64,000 nucleotides of DNA from Cinnamomum chago (GCA_038049695.1 CP142456.1:71881922-71945921); one strand, 5' to 3'; shown: positions 1 through 12,289, counted from the stretch's first letter. A program made the numbers and translations. The notes: a model not told the origin generated them from the letters alone.

Positions 1-50
1 CAGGAAGTTCTCACAGTACAAAACTCCATCACAACAATCGTGCTATATTT

Positions 51-76
51 AGAGAGAGAGAGAGAGAGAGAGAGAG
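51..76. repeat. (AG)13 microsatellite
   Basis: Thirteen uninterrupted AG units, inside KAS III intron 3. Confidence 0.95.
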
Positions 77-574
77 CTCAGTTTATTCTTTAAATCCAAA
101 TCTCTGCCATGTCCATGATCCATGCCGTATCTGTGCATCATAATTTTCAAGCAATGCCCTTTTAAAACTAGACTGGTCCTCAGTGCGGGCCTCAACTGTT
201 TTCTAAACATTTGTTTCAAAAATCTTTTTTTTTTTTTGTAACTGTTTCAAAAATCTTAATATAAAAATAAATAGAATATTCTTTTAGTAAGTCATAAGTA
301 GTATTTCATAAGTGCAGCATGAAACAAATTACCCATGATTGTGACCTAGATTTTGACAAATACTGCATTTTATTCCATTTTGCGTATTACTTTACATACC
401 TAGCATTGACAAGGAAGAAAGATTGGAAAACAGAACCGAGGTTATTGATGCAAGTATCAATCTGAATTCGAACTCCCTCCCTCCCTCCCTCTCCTATTTT
501 TCTTAGAGCTGCACCGTAAATGTATGGACGCCATCTTGGGATTTCAGATCAGGGCCACCTTTTGAAGTAGCCCA

Positions 575-1210
575 GTGCATCCTTTGTCATATTCATTCCA
601 AAGGAGGGTGCAGTTAGCCTACAAGATTACAGGCCAATTAGCCTTATTTAAAGCATCTACAAAATTCTTGCAAAACACAAAGCTGAACCAGGTCCTACCT
701 CCGATCATCTCCTCCACAAGGCACGCTTTTGCATGGGTGACAGGCTCTTGTTGGGATCTTAATGGTGAATGAGTGTCGAGTCAAAGGTAAATAGAGAAAA
801 GGTCAAGACACAAACTGGACCTGGAAAAGGCCTACGACATGAGTATGGACTTTAAATTTTCTAAGACAAACAGACTTTTGAGTTAGGGGAAGAGGTTGGG
901 TGAAAGAAAATTTGACATCGGTGCAAACCGCAAAGTGGATCAATGGATTGGCTGAGGCTTCTTTACTGTTTCCATTGCCTTAGGCTAGGTGATCTGCTCT
1001 CACCATTTCCTTTTTTTAATAGGTAGCAAAGCTTTGAGAAAGATGGTAATGGCGGCAAGGGAAGCAGACTTGATAAAGCGTTTCAATTGAGGCCAATTGG
1101 ATCTTTTAATGAGCCATCTAGCCCTGGGGCTCAATCTTCTTGAGGATGTGTTGAGAAGTGCTAACAGAGAGGCAATTATCTTAGAAGGGGTTCTGAGCTG
1201 TGATGCCCAG
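575..1210 (+). mobile_element. Decayed LINE reverse-transcriptase fragment in KAS III intron 3
   Basis: Broken reading frames still spell plant L1-type reverse-transcriptase landmarks in the right order: DYRPISLI (near 625), a remnant of the HAFVEGR region (near 720), LDLEKAYDM (near 815-842) and a GLRLGDLLSPF-like stretch (about 980-1008), then SKALRKM..AREADLI. Several stops and frameshifts separate them. No TSD or poly-A tail could be placed, so it is an old internal fragment. Confidence 0.72.
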
Positions 1211-2038
1211 ATACTCCAAAATAGGTGAAGTATTGTGTTGTATTATATCCGATACTTAACTTTTTATGTGTAAAATCTGTGTCCATACCATACCCATGGC
1301 ATGTCCTTCCCGTATCTCGGCATCACAGGTTCCAAGACAATTGATGATTGTGGAAAGTATTATTTCACTTCAACCTATGCAATCACCAAGGTTGAATTGT
1401 GTTTGAAGTTGGGTGTGGCCACATTTTTTTAAGGCAGAGCTGTCGGCTTTGTAGATAAGATCGTGGGGGCAGTTGCTGCTGTTCTGCACATTTGGGGTAT
1501 TTTGGGGTATATTGAGTCTACTAATTGCCCATTTACTGTGCATGCTAAAAGTATATATATTACACTATATGCATACTTTGTTTTTTGGAATACAGATGTT
1601 GTTACTAATGCTTCTTTTAAAATGGTAATTTTGTTACTAACCATCAAAAGAAAAATATCGGAGTTAAACGTCCTCTCTAAATTATAAAATCAATGAGAAA
1701 GGACTATTATGAAATATCACACTAGACACCTCTATAAAAGAATCATCGTCATTGTCATCAAAGCCTTGTCCCACTTGACTACATGAATTCTGTTTCTTCA
1801 CTCTGAACTATCTAGAGCCAAATCCTCGGATAGGTTACCCTTCTTCAGATCTATTCTTACTATTTCCATGTCCTCATCGGCTTACTCCTCCTTGGTGGGC
1901 TATAAAAAACAAATTTCCTCATCAACATCATTGCTGGCCTGTGTTGGACATATCCAAACCATCTCAAGTGAGTTTTCTTAATTTATCAACTATTGAAGCT
2001 ACCACTAAATGCTCCCAAAAACACTCATTTCTGATTCT

Positions 2039-2758
2039 TATCTCTACTGCACTCATTTTGTGCATGTGCTACTTCTTGATTGACCAACATTCTACTCCAT
2101 AGGTCATAGCTAGTCTAATCATTAGTCCTAAAAACAACAACAACAACAACAACAACAAACCTTCAATCTTGTTGGTATATACCGATCACAAAGCACTCCA
2201 AAAGCAGATCTCCACTTTAACCACACTACACTTATCCTATGTTTGACATATTCAATCACTCCATGCTTACTAATTATCAAGCCAAGGTATCATAAAGAAT
2301 CTCTCAATGATATCTCTTGAGGTTCAACTTTCACAATAGTTTCAGCTCTTTGCACATCCCCACTAAAGTCGCAATTCATATATTATGTATTTGTATGGCT
2401 TATTTTAAATCCCTTGGATTCCCATCTCAACATTCTCATCTCTACTACACTCATCTTTTGCATGTGATATTTCTTGATTGGCCAATATTCTGCTCCATAG
2501 GTCATAGTCGATCTAATCATTGTCTTGCAAATTTTTCTTTTGACCACAGAGTACACTCCAGAAGAGAGTTTCCACTTCAACAACCCCATTCTTATCCTAT
2601 GTTCGACATCTTCCTCGCCCTTTCCATCCTTATTAATTATCAAGGCAAGGTATCAAAAAGAATTCCCTTGTGATATCTCTTGGGCTTCAATTTTCACAGT
2701 AGTTTCAACTCTTTGCACATCCTCGCTGAAATTGCAATTCATATATTACAACTTATTA
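2039..2758. repeat. Two diverged tandem copies (about 365 bp) inside the minus-strand LINE
   Basis: The blocks starting at 2041 (TCTCTACTGCACTCAT) and 2439 (TCTCTACTACACTCAT) match over about 330-360 bp each. The offset is 398 at the left and 364 at the right because copy one carries an extra (AAC)n run at 2128-2158. Both encode the same C-terminal RT segment, so part of the LINE was duplicated or two truncated copies landed side by side. Confidence 0.75.
2130..2158. repeat. (CAA)n microsatellite
   Basis: Eight to nine AAC/CAA units interrupt one copy of the duplicated LINE segment and account for its extra length. Confidence 0.85.
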
Positions 2759-3210
2759 TAAAGCCCTTGAACTCTAAAGCCTTTACTATAAAGCCCTTGA
2801 ATTCTAAAGCCTCCTACCATCTCTCAAGTTTCGCATTCAAGCCATCTCTCAATTCATCCATTAACACTATATCATTTGTAAGCAAAGTACACCAAAGTAC
2901 CTCTTCTTGAATATGAGCAGCTAACTCACCTATAATTAGTGTAAAGAGATATGGGCTTAAAGCCAAACCTTGATGTAAAGCTACCCTTAAATTAATTAAA
3001 TTTCTAAACAAGATAAAAAAATATCCTGTAACTAGTAGATCATTGGGGAGATGGGCCATAGGCCCGCACGTATCTCAAATCCACCAACATGTGATTGCAT
3101 CATAAGTAAATTCGGCTGCATGCTCAAGTCATAATGAGTGCCTAAAAAATGAATGCTAAAATGTCTATGTTCAGTTGAACGATTCAAATATGAAATTCCA
3201 CATAAGTTAC

Positions 3211-3347
3211 CTGTGGACCACTGCCAAAAAGATCATCTGGAGTAGATGTGCACATCAGGATTAGATCCAGTTCATCAGGTTCAACTTGGGCCATTTGAAG
3301 AGCTTTCCTTGATGCTTCTATGGCCAACCCCGTCAGAGTTTCATTCC
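3211..3347 (-). CDS. KASIII: KAS III exon 3
   Basis: The acceptor is TTAACAG| and the donor is CCACAG|GTAACT. It encodes residues 116-160, ending in a phase-0 Gln, the same place where plant KAS III continues into IQKALGC. The next exon is off the window. Confidence 0.92.
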
Positions 3348-6300
3348 CTGTTAAGGCATATGCCAGCAGATATAATTGAACAAGTGCACTTTTTAATAAT
3401 GATCTAAAAAGATGAGTTTGCTTCCTAGCTAAATATTAAATCTTCATGAATTAGGAAGTATTACAAAAACTATTGACCACAGTGTAGAAACTAGTGCAAA
3501 TAACTGAAAAACTACAATGAAAACATTACGAATGTGTGGAAACAGGATGCATAAAAAGAGAAGGGCGCAGGGGGGAAGATGACACCTGAAAGAATTCGCC
3601 GATTACGGATCCCTGTGCGAACAGAAATCCATTCATCTGAAGTATCAACAATTTTTGCAAGGTCATCATTAGAAATCATAAGCTCTGGCACAGCAGAGCC
3701 ACATCCAACCAGCTTGCACCCTTTACCAAGAAGTCTGTACAAATTTTCTCGTCAAATGTAGGAATGAAACAAACTTTTAACCAAGCAGACCTGCATATCA
3801 TATAACTCAAACATTCTTTCATTCCACAACTGAGTAGAAGTATCTTCCAAAACAACAATTCAATAGAGATGGGTAAAAATGTTGGAAAACACAATAAGTT
3901 CATATTTTAAATGCAAAGCAATAAATTTTTACTATGAACACGAAACAATGCAACTCACACAATACTTCCCTGGCTGCACTCGATTAGTGCATGCATGGAA
4001 TGGCATCATTGTCTTCATCATGGAAGCATATCTCATATATTTGTTGTCAGCCTACGACTTCTACTTCTTCACTTTTCCTTTCTTAGGATGTCACTTGTAA
4101 CTACTTCCTTCCGGGTGTTTTTTGAATTTTCCTTTCCCCTGGTACTTTGTACTTGCAAGTCTCAATAAGTTCTTTTTAGAGGGGTTGTTTCAGCTCCTCA
4201 AACACATAGGCACACCATTTCAGATGACACACTTAATTTTTATTACATTAGCCAACATAGATGTACTGATTCCTAATTCCATCATTTCTTATTACTCCAC
4301 AGATTCATCTCAACAATGCTTAATTCATTGTCTTCTTGTTTCTTTGTTGGTAAACATTTAACACAATATAACAATGCAAGTTTAATTGCGATATTACAGA
4401 AACATCCCATTGATCATAGCACACTCCATGATGACCACACGAACCTCTACTAGCTTGTCTTCACTTTGCCCACCCTCCACTAATCCTAGTTACAACTTAC
4501 AATATCCTCGTCAAGCTCATCATTTAATTTTATAGTTGCCTTAAGTATCAAATCCTAATACACTGGCGCTACGAAGAAAAAGAAAAAAATGTTTGCAACA
4601 ATTTACATAGGAAAATTGCAACTGTATGAAAATTTTTCCCATTTGGACATTTATTTGCCAATTTTTCCGAATGTAAGGCTTTTGTGCGAGTAAAAATAGT
4701 CAAACATAGGCCTTTTTTGTCTATTCATTTTTCATGCCCCATACAACGAAATGATTTACAGATGAAAGCAAAGAGATTTTTTTACTCTCTCTCCATGGAG
4801 TCATCAAAAACTTCTTTTATCCTAATACGAAGAACCGCTCCATTTTGTTTGTTATCATTCTGGTCTTCCATCTCTGGTGTCATACTCGATGGCTTTGTAA
4901 AAAAGAAACATCAGATTTTAGGGGAGGATCCCATCCACATCCCGTCCTCCAGCAGTCCTTCTCAGGGAGCAATCATCTCTCATTTTGTGAGCAGTATTTT
5001 TTGAAAATAGAAACCTTATTATAGATTAGTACCTTTTAGGGCCCCAAAACGAAAATGATCAGGAGAGAGAGAGAGAGGTCTCCATTCCTTTACCTCTTGT
5101 AGACAATTTAAAAAGAAAAGAAAACAAAATAAGCAAATGATCTCTGTGATATTCCATTAAAGCCCATCTAAAAAATTTCTAAGCTTATTTTCACCCAGTG
5201 GCTTCCATTCTCAATCAGGTTTAGCTAATTTTCAGGTATTTATGCTGTGTTGTAAATTCATCAAATAGTTCTTAGATTAGCACACCAGGAGAAGAGGATT
5301 TTGCCAACAGTAGTTATAATTTCTATTTACGGGGGCTCTCTAGGGACACATCCAGATGCATGTAATATTTTTTTATCTGCTACCTGTTTACAGATAATAC
5401 CATGAATAATGGACTCTACAAGAATTTGAAGGTTTGTGCGCACAAAGAGTTTCAAAGAAGAAATTATAAAAGTTAAAAGGGAGTAAAGAAGGGAAAAGTA
5501 AAGACAAGGAACAAGGGAAAGCAAGGAAAATTGAGGAAGGGGAGCTTTCATTTGTATTTATTGTCTGAGTGCAATAACTTGGCAGCAGACCGTCTGTCTA
5601 TTCCTGTGCAAAAATGTTCTCTTGACACCCAAAACAAAAGGAATATAAGGATCAATATTAGAAGCAGATGGCTCATCAGATCTTGGAAATTGGAATGCAG
5701 TGAGGAAGCTTCGTAGAGTTTGGGGGTTTCCTCGTCGGTGGGTTGTAGATGAGCCTTTAGGCACTAGAGTTGTCTTCTAATTATAGATCTGTGACCATTA
5801 AGTCTGCTATTCATCCAGATCAAGAAAAACTAAAAATTATTTAAAGGAGTGAAAGATTTTGGGGGTCAACAAAATGTTGGTGCAGAGCAACCAGAGGCAA
5901 AAATCAGGACCAGCAAGTATTTGTGGGGTGTTGAGGAACAGTGCAAGAGCACTCCAATCAATCCAACAAAACAGAGGTGTCGGAAATCTAATAACTGACA
6001 GGGATTCCTATCAAATTAGCAAGGAAGGGTGGGTCGAACCACAGAGGTTAGCTTCCCTTATCAGAGGGAGATGTGGGACTTCATTGCATCAAGGTTGGTG
6101 ACATTTTCCCATGTGTACATAGAAACAATATGAAGGCTCATACTCTTGCTAAACAGGGAAAATGTGGGTGAAATTAATATTTCCCAAGTGCTGGGCAAAA
6201 TGATGTTACAAAAAGGGTGAAGTTCTACTTGCGTATTTCCTTTTTGGCTTCCGATACTGTATACTTCTCCTTCTGGTGGGGATTGGATGTGGTGAGAACA

Positions 6301-9300
6301 TCATTCAGGGCTTAACAAACATTTTTCATTACAGAACTGGGAAGCTTCCTCCACTGTATCTCGGGCTTTCAGTTGGAGATAAGCAGAGATCAAAGGCATT
6401 GTGAGACCATGTTATTGAGAAAATGGAGTCTCATGTTATTGAGAAAATGGAGGGGAAATTATCCATGTGGAAAAAGCAGCACTTATCCTTGGGTGCCAAA
6501 ATCACTTTAATCAAGGCAAGCTTATCTAATCTTCCATTGTACTACATGTCGCTCTTCAAGGTGCCCAAATCAGCGGCGTCTAGGTTGGATCATCTAAGGA
6601 GGGATTTTCTGTGGGAGGGTTGGGGTAATTCTAAAAGAACGCGTTTAATGAAATGGAGTGAGTTGATTAAACTAAAATGAAGTGGTGGATTGAGCATTGG
6701 TGACATTGAAAATAAAAATTGGGTGTTGCTAGCTAAATGGTGGTGGAGATTTAGGGAGCAAAAGGAAGCCCTTAGGAGAAAGATTATTAATCATAAGTAT
6801 AGGGAGGAAAAATGGGGTTGGGTTCCTAATGTGGGAGTTGAGCCGAATGGAGTGCAGGTGTTGGTGATATTAGAAGCTCTTCGGATCTACTCGGTTTCTT
6901 TCTAAAGAAAATTAATAGTGGAAAGTGATTCTCCAATCGTGGAAATGTAGGCTTCTCACCTTGACTCAAGGCCTTGAAAATTTCAATTTCATTTCAATGA
7001 GATCAAGGAGATGTCTTCCCATTTTGATATGGTTTTTTGTCATGAGATTAGGTCAGCCAACTCACTGGAAGATTTTCTAGCCAAAGAAGGGGTTGATACT
7101 TGATAGAACTACTTCTAGCCATATTATGTAGTTGTTGTTTGTGAGGTATAATGCTCTTACACCCTTTTTTCTTTGTTTTATCGGAGTTTTACTGTATTGT
7201 TCTCTCAGCTAATATAATCGTGTTTTTGTTAATGATTAAAAAAAAGTGTACTTCACTTATACTGCATAGCTTGTATCTTTAATTTTTCATATTTAAAAAT
7301 AAGCTTTTCCTATTGCTAATTAAAAAATAAAACAAATGTTGGTTGTCTCCATTCTTCATATCCCCATTGCCAGTGTAACTTTAAAAAAAATATTTCTTTC
7401 CCCTAGAAACTTAGAGTGATTATTTTTTTGGTGTTTACAGCTAGGAGAGAAATTGACGTCATGGGGCCATATGCAAAAAGATGGGGTGGTTCCTAATTTA
7501 ATTAATGCAATGCACTAATTGGTGAATACGGTGGAGACCGAAATTGGGTCCAAGCTTTCAAATTGAAAGAAGAAATTATTAGATTTGGGAATGTGCCAAC
7601 TATAAAGAACTGATGCATGCAGATGCCTGATTAATGAGCATAAATGTGAGGAATATCGAAAACAGAGGAGCCAATGGTGCCTGGATAGGGCAGGGGCATA
7701 CCATGGATGGGGCAGGGTCATGGATTTTACAAATAAGAAAGTGAAGAAGTATCAGATATTGTACGACACAACACATTGCCTATTTTGAAGTATCCGGGTA
7801 TCATATAAGGAGCCAATTGTGAGAAATTGCAATGAAAAAGAGTTCCCTTGAGCATTGCTATTTTTTGAGATTTTGAAAGGAAGCTATTGGAAGAGGGGAA
7901 GAATATTGAGGTGTTTGATGTGTGCGCTAAAATGACAAAAAGGAGATCATGAACGTCTATGGTTGGGTTTTCAGTAGGCCTTGGACAGGTATTTCTCTTA
8001 AACACATAGTTGAAACAAGCAAGGTAAAAATGAATTAAACAGGAAAATGTGAAAAAAATGGCATTGTAACGCAAACATTGTAAAATTGTCAACATATGTA
8101 AGATTTAATAATAAACCAATCTCACATATAAGTTTTACAAGGAAAAATGTTATTTACATGGTTTTTCAATTTTGAACTGCTCCTTCTATCTAATCTCAAA
8201 ATCACTAACCTTGCACTCTATATATGGATTTCCAGCATATTTAATACCACCATCACAGTCAAACCTTCTCGACCCACCTATGGCTGGCTTTGTGAGTTCT
8301 ACTTTACCACTCATCCCTGTGTATAGCCAGCATTATTCGATTTACCATTAGATATATTTATTCTTGTACACCATAATCTAAAACCAGCCAAGCTAGATAA
8401 AAAGCTCAAGGCTACATTTCGACATCCCTCAACAATGAGGTGATTTTGTGCCCAAATAAATATCCACGATGGTTCAAGGCCAATCAAAAGTCTAATTGTT
8501 GCTGATTAGGAGTTAAGTAGGCGTAAAACTACAGTGTGGGATGCAATAGCTTCTTGGGTGAAGTTCCATACACAAAATAGAATGGGTGGTTGGTAATTTG
8601 GCTTAGACTGAACCATGCAATAAGGAATCATTTGGGTGTTGCACTTACCATTGAGATGCAGTTTCTTGATGCTCGGCCATCAATCTTAGAACCAAACACT
8701 AACACAATTGAAGAAAAGAAAAAAAAAATCAATATCCTGCTAATGGATTTGGGATCATGGCAATTGCTTCTTACGTGAAGTTCCATACACAAAATAGAAT
8801 GGGTGGTTGGTAATTTGGCTTAGACTGAACCATGCAATAAGGAATCATTTGGGTGTTGCACTTACCATTGACAAGCAGTTTCTTGATTGCACTTACAATC
8901 AATCTTAGAACCAAACACTAACGCAATTGAAGAAATGGCAAAAAAAAAAAAAAACCAATATCCTGCTAAATGAATTTGGGATCATGGCATGCATGCTTCT
9001 TTCAAAAGATTTCACCAAATTTTAAGATTAGACTACTCAAAATACTTCAATGGAAGAAATAAAATTAGTATGAAAATCATTAAGAGCTCCCACGTGTCTC
9101 CGAAAGCCAATCTCATTCAATTACATAGAGCCACCCCTGTGAACTAGAAACCTCATTTGGCCTAATTCAGCAAAGCAAGCTACTCAGATCAAGCTTCATT
9201 TCAAATCACCCCACTGTAAAACCTCACCCGTAAATCCAAGCAAAGCTACTAACTTCAGTCAACCCCATCTAGCCATATCTACACATCAATCACTCAAACT

Positions 9301-9670
9301 CGAGTCCTTGGTTAAAATCAATCCAAAAAAACATATTTTCCCAACTTATTTGCAAAACCCAAACACACCCATCAATCAGAAGCACAAAAGCAACAATTTT
9401 TCCGCTTCATTTCAGATTCAAATCATCTCCAAAAGACCCCAACCAAAAGAAACCGAAGTAAAAAAAAAAAACGCACCTGCTAACTCGCGGCTTGGAAGAG
9501 GGAGCTCCCGAAGCGTGGCCCTCTACGCCCTCCACAGCACTGCATAGAAATACCCTTTTCATATTTCTCTCCACTGACAAAAACCCAGATCGTGAAATTC
9601 CATAAGAAGATAGATTTCTTCTTCCCGTGCAAGTCGCATAGGATGAAATGAGCCCAGTCGCATTGGCCAT
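3211..9670 (-). CDS. KASIII: 3-ketoacyl-ACP synthase III (KAS III), 5' part of gene, exons 1-3
   Basis: KAS III condenses acetyl-CoA with malonyl-ACP, the first step of plastid type II fatty-acid synthesis. Three exons join in frame with GT-AG borders: 9477-9670, 3586-3734 and 3211-3347, giving 160 residues. Residues 1 to about 65 are Ser/Arg-rich and begin MANATG, a likely plastid transit peptide. The mature part shows GCGSAVP (75-81), [15 protein letters not shown] then RTGIRNRR (86-111), the family's N-terminal substrate-binding signature, and [11 protein letters not shown] (146-156). The catalytic Cys-His-Asn exons are not in the window: I found nothing like ACSGF on the minus strand of 1-3210, so intron 3 runs past the left edge. 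Intron 1 is 5.7 kb and full of LINE debris, yet the exons have no stop or frameshift, so the gene is probably functional. Family identity is very secure. Confidence 0.93.
3586..3734 (-). CDS. KASIII: KAS III exon 2 (N-terminal thiolase-fold segment)
   Basis: The acceptor is TGTACAG| and the donor is TCAG|GTGTCA. The 149 bases give 49 codons plus one base at each side, and encode residues 66-114 including GCGSAVP and DEW..RTGI. Phase matches exon 1 (AG+A) and exon 3 (G+GG). Confidence 0.93.
3735..5880 (-). other. KAS III intron 1, left part: no gene seen
   Basis: AT-rich intron sequence with short ORFs only. Nothing recognisable was found on either strand apart from the flanking LINE remnants. 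The acceptor side is next to exon 2 at 3735-3736. Confidence 0.6.
5885..6180 (+). mobile_element. LINE RNase H-domain remnant
   Basis: [16 protein letters not shown] (about 5909-5956) resembles the start of the plant LINE RNase H domain. [17 protein letters not shown] (near 6100-6150) resembles its end, where LINEs usually read HVYRE.N..AD.LAK. The two lie in different frames. This RNase H piece precedes RT sequence, so it comes from a different LINE copy than the one just downstream. Confidence 0.55.
6300..7245 (+). mobile_element. LINE 3' end (RT C-terminus, RNase H, poly-A) in KAS III intron 1
   Basis: [18 protein letters not shown] and [18 protein letters not shown] lead into [20 protein letters not shown] and RDFLWEGWG (6423-6680), the C-terminal RT segment of plant L1 elements. 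A stop follows, then the RNase H part: [53 protein letters not shown] (6850-7104). The element ends at an A8 run (7238-7245). A 24-bp in-frame duplication (CATGTTATTGAGAAAATGGAG repeated) lies at about 6410-6452. It is dead (several stops) and 5' truncated. Confidence 0.82.
7246..8545 (-). other. KAS III intron 1, middle part: no gene seen
   Basis: AT-rich sequence with no recognisable coding or mobile-element signature. The ORF at 7727-8095 on the minus strand matches nothing I know. Confidence 0.5.
8548..8998. repeat. Tandem duplication, 217-bp offset, two copies
   Basis: Sequence starting GAAGTTCCATACACAAAATA occurs at 8560 and again at 8777. The two copies stay nearly identical through TTGGGTGTTGCACTTACCATTG and AACCAAACACTAAC to GGATCATGGCA. 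Copy two has a longer A run. The low divergence points to a fairly recent duplication inside KAS III intron 1. Confidence 0.88.
9477..9670 (-). CDS. KASIII: KAS III exon 1 (start codon, transit peptide)
   Basis: ATG is at 9670-9668. The exon has 64 full codons plus two bases (AG), which pair with the first base of exon 2 to make Arg65. The donor reads AG|GTGCGT. In-frame translation past the donor enters a T-rich low-complexity run and matches no protein, which supports splicing here. Confidence 0.88.
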
Positions 9671-10150
9671 TAGAAGTAAATAAAGAAAGAAAGAACGAAA
9701 GAAATTCTAGATTACAAAAGAGGGAACAGATCTCAGAAAAGGAGTAGAACAAAGGGGAATTTCAGTTCATAGCATGGGAATCAAATCAAATCAAAATCAA
9801 TGAAAAGGAGAAGAAGAGAAAAGAAGACATCTGCAGAAGAGAGCAAGTAGAAGATTAAAAAGAAGAGGGAGAATAGAAAAGGGAAAAAGTTTAGTAGTGG
9901 GTGTTTGAAACTTTGGAAAGTCCGGAGAGAGAGAAAAAGGCGATGATTGCCAAACGGAGCTGTGGAAATTCCAATGCAATTGCAATCAATGGATTGAGAA
10001 AAATGCAAACCCTTTGGCAATGTCCAAAACCAAATCCTGATTGCATTGTTTGGACGCCAATTCAGAGACTTTATTTCTTTTTTTTGCATTCTTCTCCAAG
10101 CCAATGTTTTTAAAACACCTTTTCAGCCGGTTAGGCAACTGTTGCATTTT
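9671..10150 (-). promoter_or_regulatory. 5' UTR and promoter side of the KAS III gene
   Basis: On the coding (minus) strand the roughly 230 bases before the ATG are strongly CT-rich, as is usual for plant leader sequences. The sequence from about 9900 upstream is less biased. No convincing TATA box was found, so the transcription start is not placed. Confidence 0.4.
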
Positions 10151-12020
10151 TCAGTTTGTGAGAAAGAAAGGGATGCCCAACAACAAAAATTAGGGTTCGG
10201 ACCATTTCTGTTGACTTGTTGATTGAAATTGGGTGGAGGTCCAATTATTACTAGGGTTTTGTAATAATATTTCATATGAAAATTTTAACATATATTGGTT
10301 TGATCCTGCCTCCAAGCTTTTTAGGATTGATTTAGTGTGTGGGGCCCACCAACACCCACCTCATGATTAATCTAAGCCCTTCAAAACTTATTAGCCCTTT
10401 GTAATTAGTGTTATCCTAAAGATTGACACATTGAGGTTGTGTGATTTTAATTCATGAATCTCATTTTATCTTATTGTTAAGATTTGGACAGCTTTGAAGT
10501 CAAATGAATCTCTCTTTTGATAAAATTATTCTCATTCTTTTACCACATGGATCCAGGAATTCTTCCTTGGAGGGGGGACACTATATCAAAGAAAATTCTT
10601 GGGAGGGCTACATATAAAAAATGCATGTATCTCTTAAATATATCGGGGCTTTTTTGAAAACTTTAGAGGAGCCATATGTAAGATATTATAAAATCTTATA
10701 AAAATTAAAAGGGTTTCCTGAAATTCGGGGTAGAAGGGGGCTGGTTTCACTAGTGCACAAGGAGGTCGATCATAGGGAGATCCTCCAAACCCCCTAAAAT
10801 ATGTAATTACTCCGCTCCTAAGTAGGTACCCACAAGTGAAAGCGCTCATAAGGTCTTTCATGAAAATGATTCAAAGATGTTGTCCCATGAAACTCCTTAA
10901 ATATCTATAATTTTTAAGGGTTCAATCCATATGATAATGCTACTAGGTTCCGGTTTAACTCTTATCTCTCAATGGAGAGTGATACTTTAAAATTGAAGAC
11001 CGAAAGACCAATCACTCGATATGTCTATAAAACTAATGTGCCAACACTTTACCACGACTGTGTTGGTACTTGTTACGTCAGCATTTAGGGTTAAAAATGA
11101 AAAAAATTACAAATTGAAAATCATAAATATCGTGAAACTTGGTAGTAGAAAGACAATGTTATTTCTCTTTGTTTTTTTTATTCCTTTTTTTTCTTGCTTA
11201 GAATTTTTTATTCTATTTTACACTTGTCTTGTTGGCTAGACAAGTTACTAGACAAGTTACAATGCCTGTCTGTGACTTGCCATGTCAGGAATGTGGCTTG
11301 TTGGTGGGACCACTAACACCACAAAATACGAGGAAGTTCATACTTACAGTAGTCTGGTGGTCTAAGGTGATGTTGTTGGCTGCAAATAATATTTGGATTT
11401 TTATTGTTTAATTCCAGATTTGGTGCTCTTAGTACAGATGGTTAGTCCTTTTTTTTTTTTTTTTTTTGCGAAATCAGATAAAATTAAGGGTCAAATCAAA
11501 TATAAGAAAAAGAAGAGTGAGTGCTTTTTCTTTTTTTTTTATCATTTAGTGTCTTTTGAAAAAAAGTATTTTTCCATTTCATTTCTTTAGGTTCAGCCTC
11601 TTTCTCTCAAATTTGCTTGCTTAATTTGATCTCATATCACCTTTATACACGCAAACAAGCTTGCTCATGCCCAATTTTGAATACAGAAATGTCTCTGTGA
11701 TAGGACTCACAGGAGAGGGATCAATTCCTATGCAAGTAGGTTTAGATAGTTCCCCTTAGTTTCTAGGCCGAGTAAGTCAAAAAGGGATGTCCGAGCTTTG
11801 GTAAATAATTAACACAATCCCTCTTGAATATTGTAGTTTTTGTTGGCCCTATAAATTGAAAGTTACACTTAATTATCCTAATTTGGAAATTCCCTACCAT
11901 GATACAAAGTGTGATTTACCATGTCTGAAGAAACACGGCATCTTGTTGAGGTCAATTATTCCCTACAAATATAATCGGTGATTATGGTTTAGTCATTTAT
12001 CAAAATCCAATTCCAATTTC
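10151..12020. other. Intergenic stretch upstream of KAS III
   Basis: No supported gene. Short ORFs, T-rich runs (11452-11467, 11530-11540) and low-complexity sequence only. Confidence 0.5.
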
Positions 12021-12025
12021 TTATA

Positions 12026-12289
12026 GGCCTATTTGTTTGGGTAAATTATGAGACTTCTTGTCTGAGAGAAATCTGAGAATTCCAAATGCTTAAAACCCCC
12101 TCTAAAATTTGGAATGTTGGAATTTTGGAAATTCATAAGGTCAAAAGTTCATTTTCACATGCTTTGAAATTCTGAATTCTCCAATCAAATGAAGCATTTG
12201 GAATGCTTAGAAGACAAGATGTCACATCATTTAAGAAATTCCCAATAAGCCCAACTTATTTTCGAAAACTCCTTTAACCAAACAAGCCC
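12026..12289. mobile_element. Possible MITE with GGGCTTGTTTGG-type ends
   Basis: The left end reads GGCCTATTTGTTTGGGTAAA and the right end, reverse-complemented, reads GGGCTTGTTTGGTTAAAGG. Such 'GGSC.TGTTTGG' ends are typical of plant PIF/Harbinger or hAT MITEs. No clean TSD was found, so the family is open. Confidence 0.4.

Larger units (their letters stand above)
1690..3060 (-). mobile_element. Decayed LINE (RTE-like endonuclease/RT family), 3' half, minus strand
   Basis: Minus-strand fragments match the common plant LINE family whose RT ends in a 'YGAE.W' tail. In order from 3059 down: GLALSPYLFTLI and a degenerate ADDIVL block (TNDIVLMDE), HRIRMGLLKWK, then TMTYGAEYWPIKK and MSVVEMRMLRW. 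From about 2130 down to 1740 come a second YGVECW..HMHKMSAVEIR block and an ASIVDKLRK/WDKALM tail, which is the family's 3' end. Stops interrupt every frame. It sits in KAS III intron 3. Confidence 0.75.

Noticed and set aside
1..3210. KAS III exon 4 or later
   Set aside because: Searched the minus strand for the catalytic ACSGF and following motifs; only LINE sequence and AT-rich DNA were found.
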